Source: a bacterium 1XD42-76 (GTDB lineage Bacteria; Bacillota; Clostridia; Lachnospirales; Lachnospiraceae). Taken from it: 43,476 nucleotides of DNA. Location: contig QZDW01000027.1 of NCBI GenBank assembly GCA_009917545.1, forward strand, positions 1 through 43,476. The letters run 5' to 3'. How positions within the stretch are numbered: the first letter of the stretch is position 1; each line of letters starts with the position of its first letter. Positions 41,663-43,476 of the stretch are shown here, piece after piece. Below the pieces are notes generated by a model. That model was not told where the DNA came from. It saw nothing but the letters and a program-made list of their open reading frames with translations, and did no database searches. Position numbers and translations under genes: made by a program.

Positions 41663-42153
41663 TTAACTATAGGTTTTTCCCATCCCCAGATATGCGGCAA
41701 TCGTCGCCAAATCTGATAATAACCCCAAAACCTTTTCTATAGATTTTCCTGCATCCATCATAAGACGCAACCATCTTTTTTGTATGGAATCCCGAGCTCA
41801 TAAATAATATTGTTCGAGAGTATCGGGGACATTTTAACATTAGCTCCTTCATTAATATATGGTGCAATCTTCTTATATTTCAATCCAGTCGGCCTCTTTA
41901 TTCTTTTTATTATCATCAGTTAAAATCGCGAGGCTTTCTATTCCAAATAAAAAATAGCATAATCAAAATCTGAAAAGAATTCAATTACCCTTTGTGATAC
42001 AGGCATGCCGTCTCCACAACCGTAAGTTAGCCGCGCATTGACAGGATAACCGTGTTTATGCGGCTCATCATACTTTTTCTTTAATTTTAAAGCCAATTCA
42101 AGCTGTGTTCGGGTTCCTCATGCTATACTGACTTTTAAATCTGGTTTCATCAT
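41663..42153 (-). pseudogene. Multiply broken gene of unknown family
   Basis: A decayed minus-strand gene can be pieced together from three frames. An AAAGAGGG site precedes the ATG at 42153. The first piece is MMKPDLKVSIA, then TGA, then GTRTQLELALKLKKKYDEPH and ARLTYGCGDGMPVSQRVIEF with FFSDFDYAIFYLE, then TAG. A second piece in another frame gives KYKKIAPYINEGANVKMSPI followed by LSNNIIYELGIPYKKDGCVL, and a third gives MMDAGKSIEKVLGLLSDLAT with IAAYLGMGKTYS and a stop at 41663-41665. The original product would be about 160 residues. I do not recognise its family. Confidence 0.5.
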
Positions 42154-42952
42154 AATTTTCAATCCCTCTTTAACTCCTTACATTATCGTTTCAGCTCATC
42201 TTCTTATTTTACTCCTGTAATAGCCTTCTTGCAATGTATATTTTGCGTTTATATTTTTCCTCCAATGATTTCCCTTGGGGTGAATTGATGTGGTTCACAA
42301 TCGTATTTACATCACATGGGGTACATCCGTACGCAAAAAAGAGACCGCCATATTGACGACCTCATACATGGGGCATAAAACTATTATACGGATACTGACA
42401 TTTCTGAAACCGCTGCTTCGGGGAATTGCCTGAAATATCGTGCGCATCCCCTGGAGGAACTATAGGAAACGGCAAATTTATTTATCGTTTCCTATAAGAG
42501 GATTCAAAGTCTCCTGAATGATCGCCTTTTTCTTCTGGCAGAATTCCCCCGAACTCTATCGTTCGGTCGATATACACATTTACATAAAAAACTGTATTTT
42601 TCATCATACAGTTATTCATACAAGAAACTTTGTGAATCGGCTAAACCACATTCCACTCAATCTCTCGATGAATTTGCCTGATTATCTATATTCTCCATTC
42701 TTGAAATCATTTCACTTCGCAACGAATCATACTTATGTTTAGAAAATTTTCTTTGCATGACTATTTTGGTTTATAACAATAAACATTTAAGAAATATATG
42801 ACGAGTATGTAACCTGGAGCATATAAAAGTGTCGGCTTTGAAAACGAGTTTTACTAATCAAAACCAACCAATTGATACTACTCCTTTATATACCATTATT
42901 CTGCCACCAAATATATTGTATGACAAGTTTGATTTTTATCAATTCCAGCTCC
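42154..42952. other. A+T-rich stretch without intact genes
   Basis: No credible gene in about 800 bases. It contains a perfect inverted repeat (42461-42496). A short minus-strand fragment near 42680-42740 (YDSLRSEMISRMENIDNQAN) looks like the start of a lost protein. The stretch probably represents accumulated accessory-gene debris. Confidence 0.4.
42461..42496. repeat. Perfect 11-base inverted repeat
   Basis: TATAGGAAACG (42461-42471) and CGTTTCCTATA (42486-42496) with a 14-base A+T-rich loop. No T run follows, so a terminator is unlikely; an operator or an element end is possible. Confidence 0.6.
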
Positions 42953-43324
42953 TTACTTTTCTCTGGCAATTTCTGGAATGTAAAAATGATCTCTGTCACA
43001 GTTCACCGCTACCGCCATATCAATGCCCGACGGCTTCCTGTCATTGACGATAATCCGTTCCCCCATCGGCATTTCAAATAAAATATCGTCATACCGAACC
43101 GCATTTCGAGCCAGAAAATCAAGCGTCATTTCCCGATATGTTTCCTTACGCGAAGTAAAGATCACGATCCGATCCTCTCTCGGCAGGTTGTCCAGATATT
43201 CCTTCGCGCCTTCTAAAAGGCTGTCCTCCCCGTCCAGTTTGTAGCCGTTATGCTTCAACAGCGTCCCGTCAAGATCAAAGATCCATGTCTTTGGAAGCGT
43301 GGACAGAATTAGTTTTGTTTCCAT
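42953..43324 (-). CDS. HAD-superfamily hydrolase
   Basis: A 123-residue HAD phosphatase-like protein. Motif I is WIFDLDGTLLKHNGY, motif II is IVIFTSRKE, and the C-terminal acidic motif is RIIVNDRKPSGIDMAV. It has no large cap domain. Proteins of this small type are found in polysaccharide-synthesis loci, but the substrate is unknown. GGGAGGG precedes the ATG at 43324. Its start overlaps the end of the upstream partial gene by 16 bases, so the two are translated together. Confidence 0.8.
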   Translation of the reverse strand: METKLILSTLPKTWIFDLDGTLLKHNGYKLDGEDSLLEGAKEYLDNLPREDRIVIFTSRKETYREMTLDFLARNAVRYDDILFEMPMGERIIVNDRKPSGIDMAVAVNCDRDHFYIPEIAREK

Positions 43325-43476
43325 TCAAATCCCTCCCCCACAACGATGTTTTCCCAGCCGCAAAGCTCGTACATCTCCACTGCCTTCCATTTCGTATCAC
43401 AGTAGTTGTAGTCCGGATAAAGGGCGATCTTACGGCAGTCCGCCTCCCGGATGACGTCGCATAAACCGCTCCGGAT
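43309..43476 (-). CDS. Partial gene, C-terminal 55 residues, unknown
   Basis: An open frame entering from the window edge and ending at TAA (43309-43311). The visible C terminus begins IRSGLCDVIREADCRKIALY and goes on with PDYNYCDTKWKAVEMYELCG and WENIVVGEGFEWKQN. It overlaps the HAD gene and is presumably in the same operon. Too little remains for a family call. Confidence 0.6.
   Translation of the reverse strand: MRSGLCDVIREADCRKIALYPDYNYCDTKWKAVEMYELCGWENIVVGEGFEWKQN

Noticed and set aside
42829-43047. Plus-strand open frame of 72 codons
   Set aside because: Runs into the antisense of the HAD gene and has no ribosome site.

Overview
The window looks like a chromosome segment of a Lachnospiraceae-type Clostridia (Firmicutes). 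The signs are CodY, standalone AICAR transformylase beside a PurO-type IMP cyclohydrolase, the order yifB-dprA-topA-codY then rpsB-tsf, strong AGGAGG ribosome sites, and base composition near half G+C in the core genes. No taxonomic search was possible, so this rests on gene content and order.

1-3100 is a decayed mobile region placed just after the rpsB-tsf operon. It holds two overlapping tyrosine recombinases (the second broken in its catalytic region), a parA cut off inside its Walker A motif, and two small element-type genes (DUF3970, DUF6075). 3100-11600 carries tsf, rpsB, codY, topA, dprA and yifB on the minus strand. 11600-21800 holds tmcAL on the plus strand, then a minus-strand housekeeping block: methyltransferase, walJ-like hydrolase, coaE, polA, a zinc-finger membrane protein, tRNA-Leu(CAA), and the last two purine-synthesis steps as separate genes. 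21900-25800 holds a DUF3298-type lipoprotein, upp, rubrerythrin, a Suppressor-of-fused domain protein and an unknown protein.

26000-39050 looks like a peptide-handling locus. It has a complete oppABCDF importer operon, a DUF3899 membrane protein, a large AAA+ regulator, a FIST-domain sensor protein, a soluble chemoreceptor-type protein, and an M3 oligoendopeptidase. I infer uptake, sensing and cytoplasmic breakdown of peptides, with CodY as a plausible controller. The regulator has a sigma54-activator fold but lacks the GAFTGA loop and both arginine-finger positions. A ten-G run lies where its Shine-Dalgarno should be.

39050-43476 is accessory and partly decayed: a Uma2-family nuclease pseudogene with two amber codons and a frameshift, an intact AAA-ATPase/PD-(D/E)XK protein, a long A+T-rich stretch with a multiply broken gene, and the start of another locus (HAD phosphatase and a partial gene).

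The most unusual non-coding signal is a family of roughly 100-120 base intergenic repeats (five clear copies, perhaps a sixth). Their short hairpins keep pairing although the paired bases differ between copies, so they behave like a structured RNA or a palindromic mobile repeat. A separate three-way-junction-like structure precedes the oligoendopeptidase gene.
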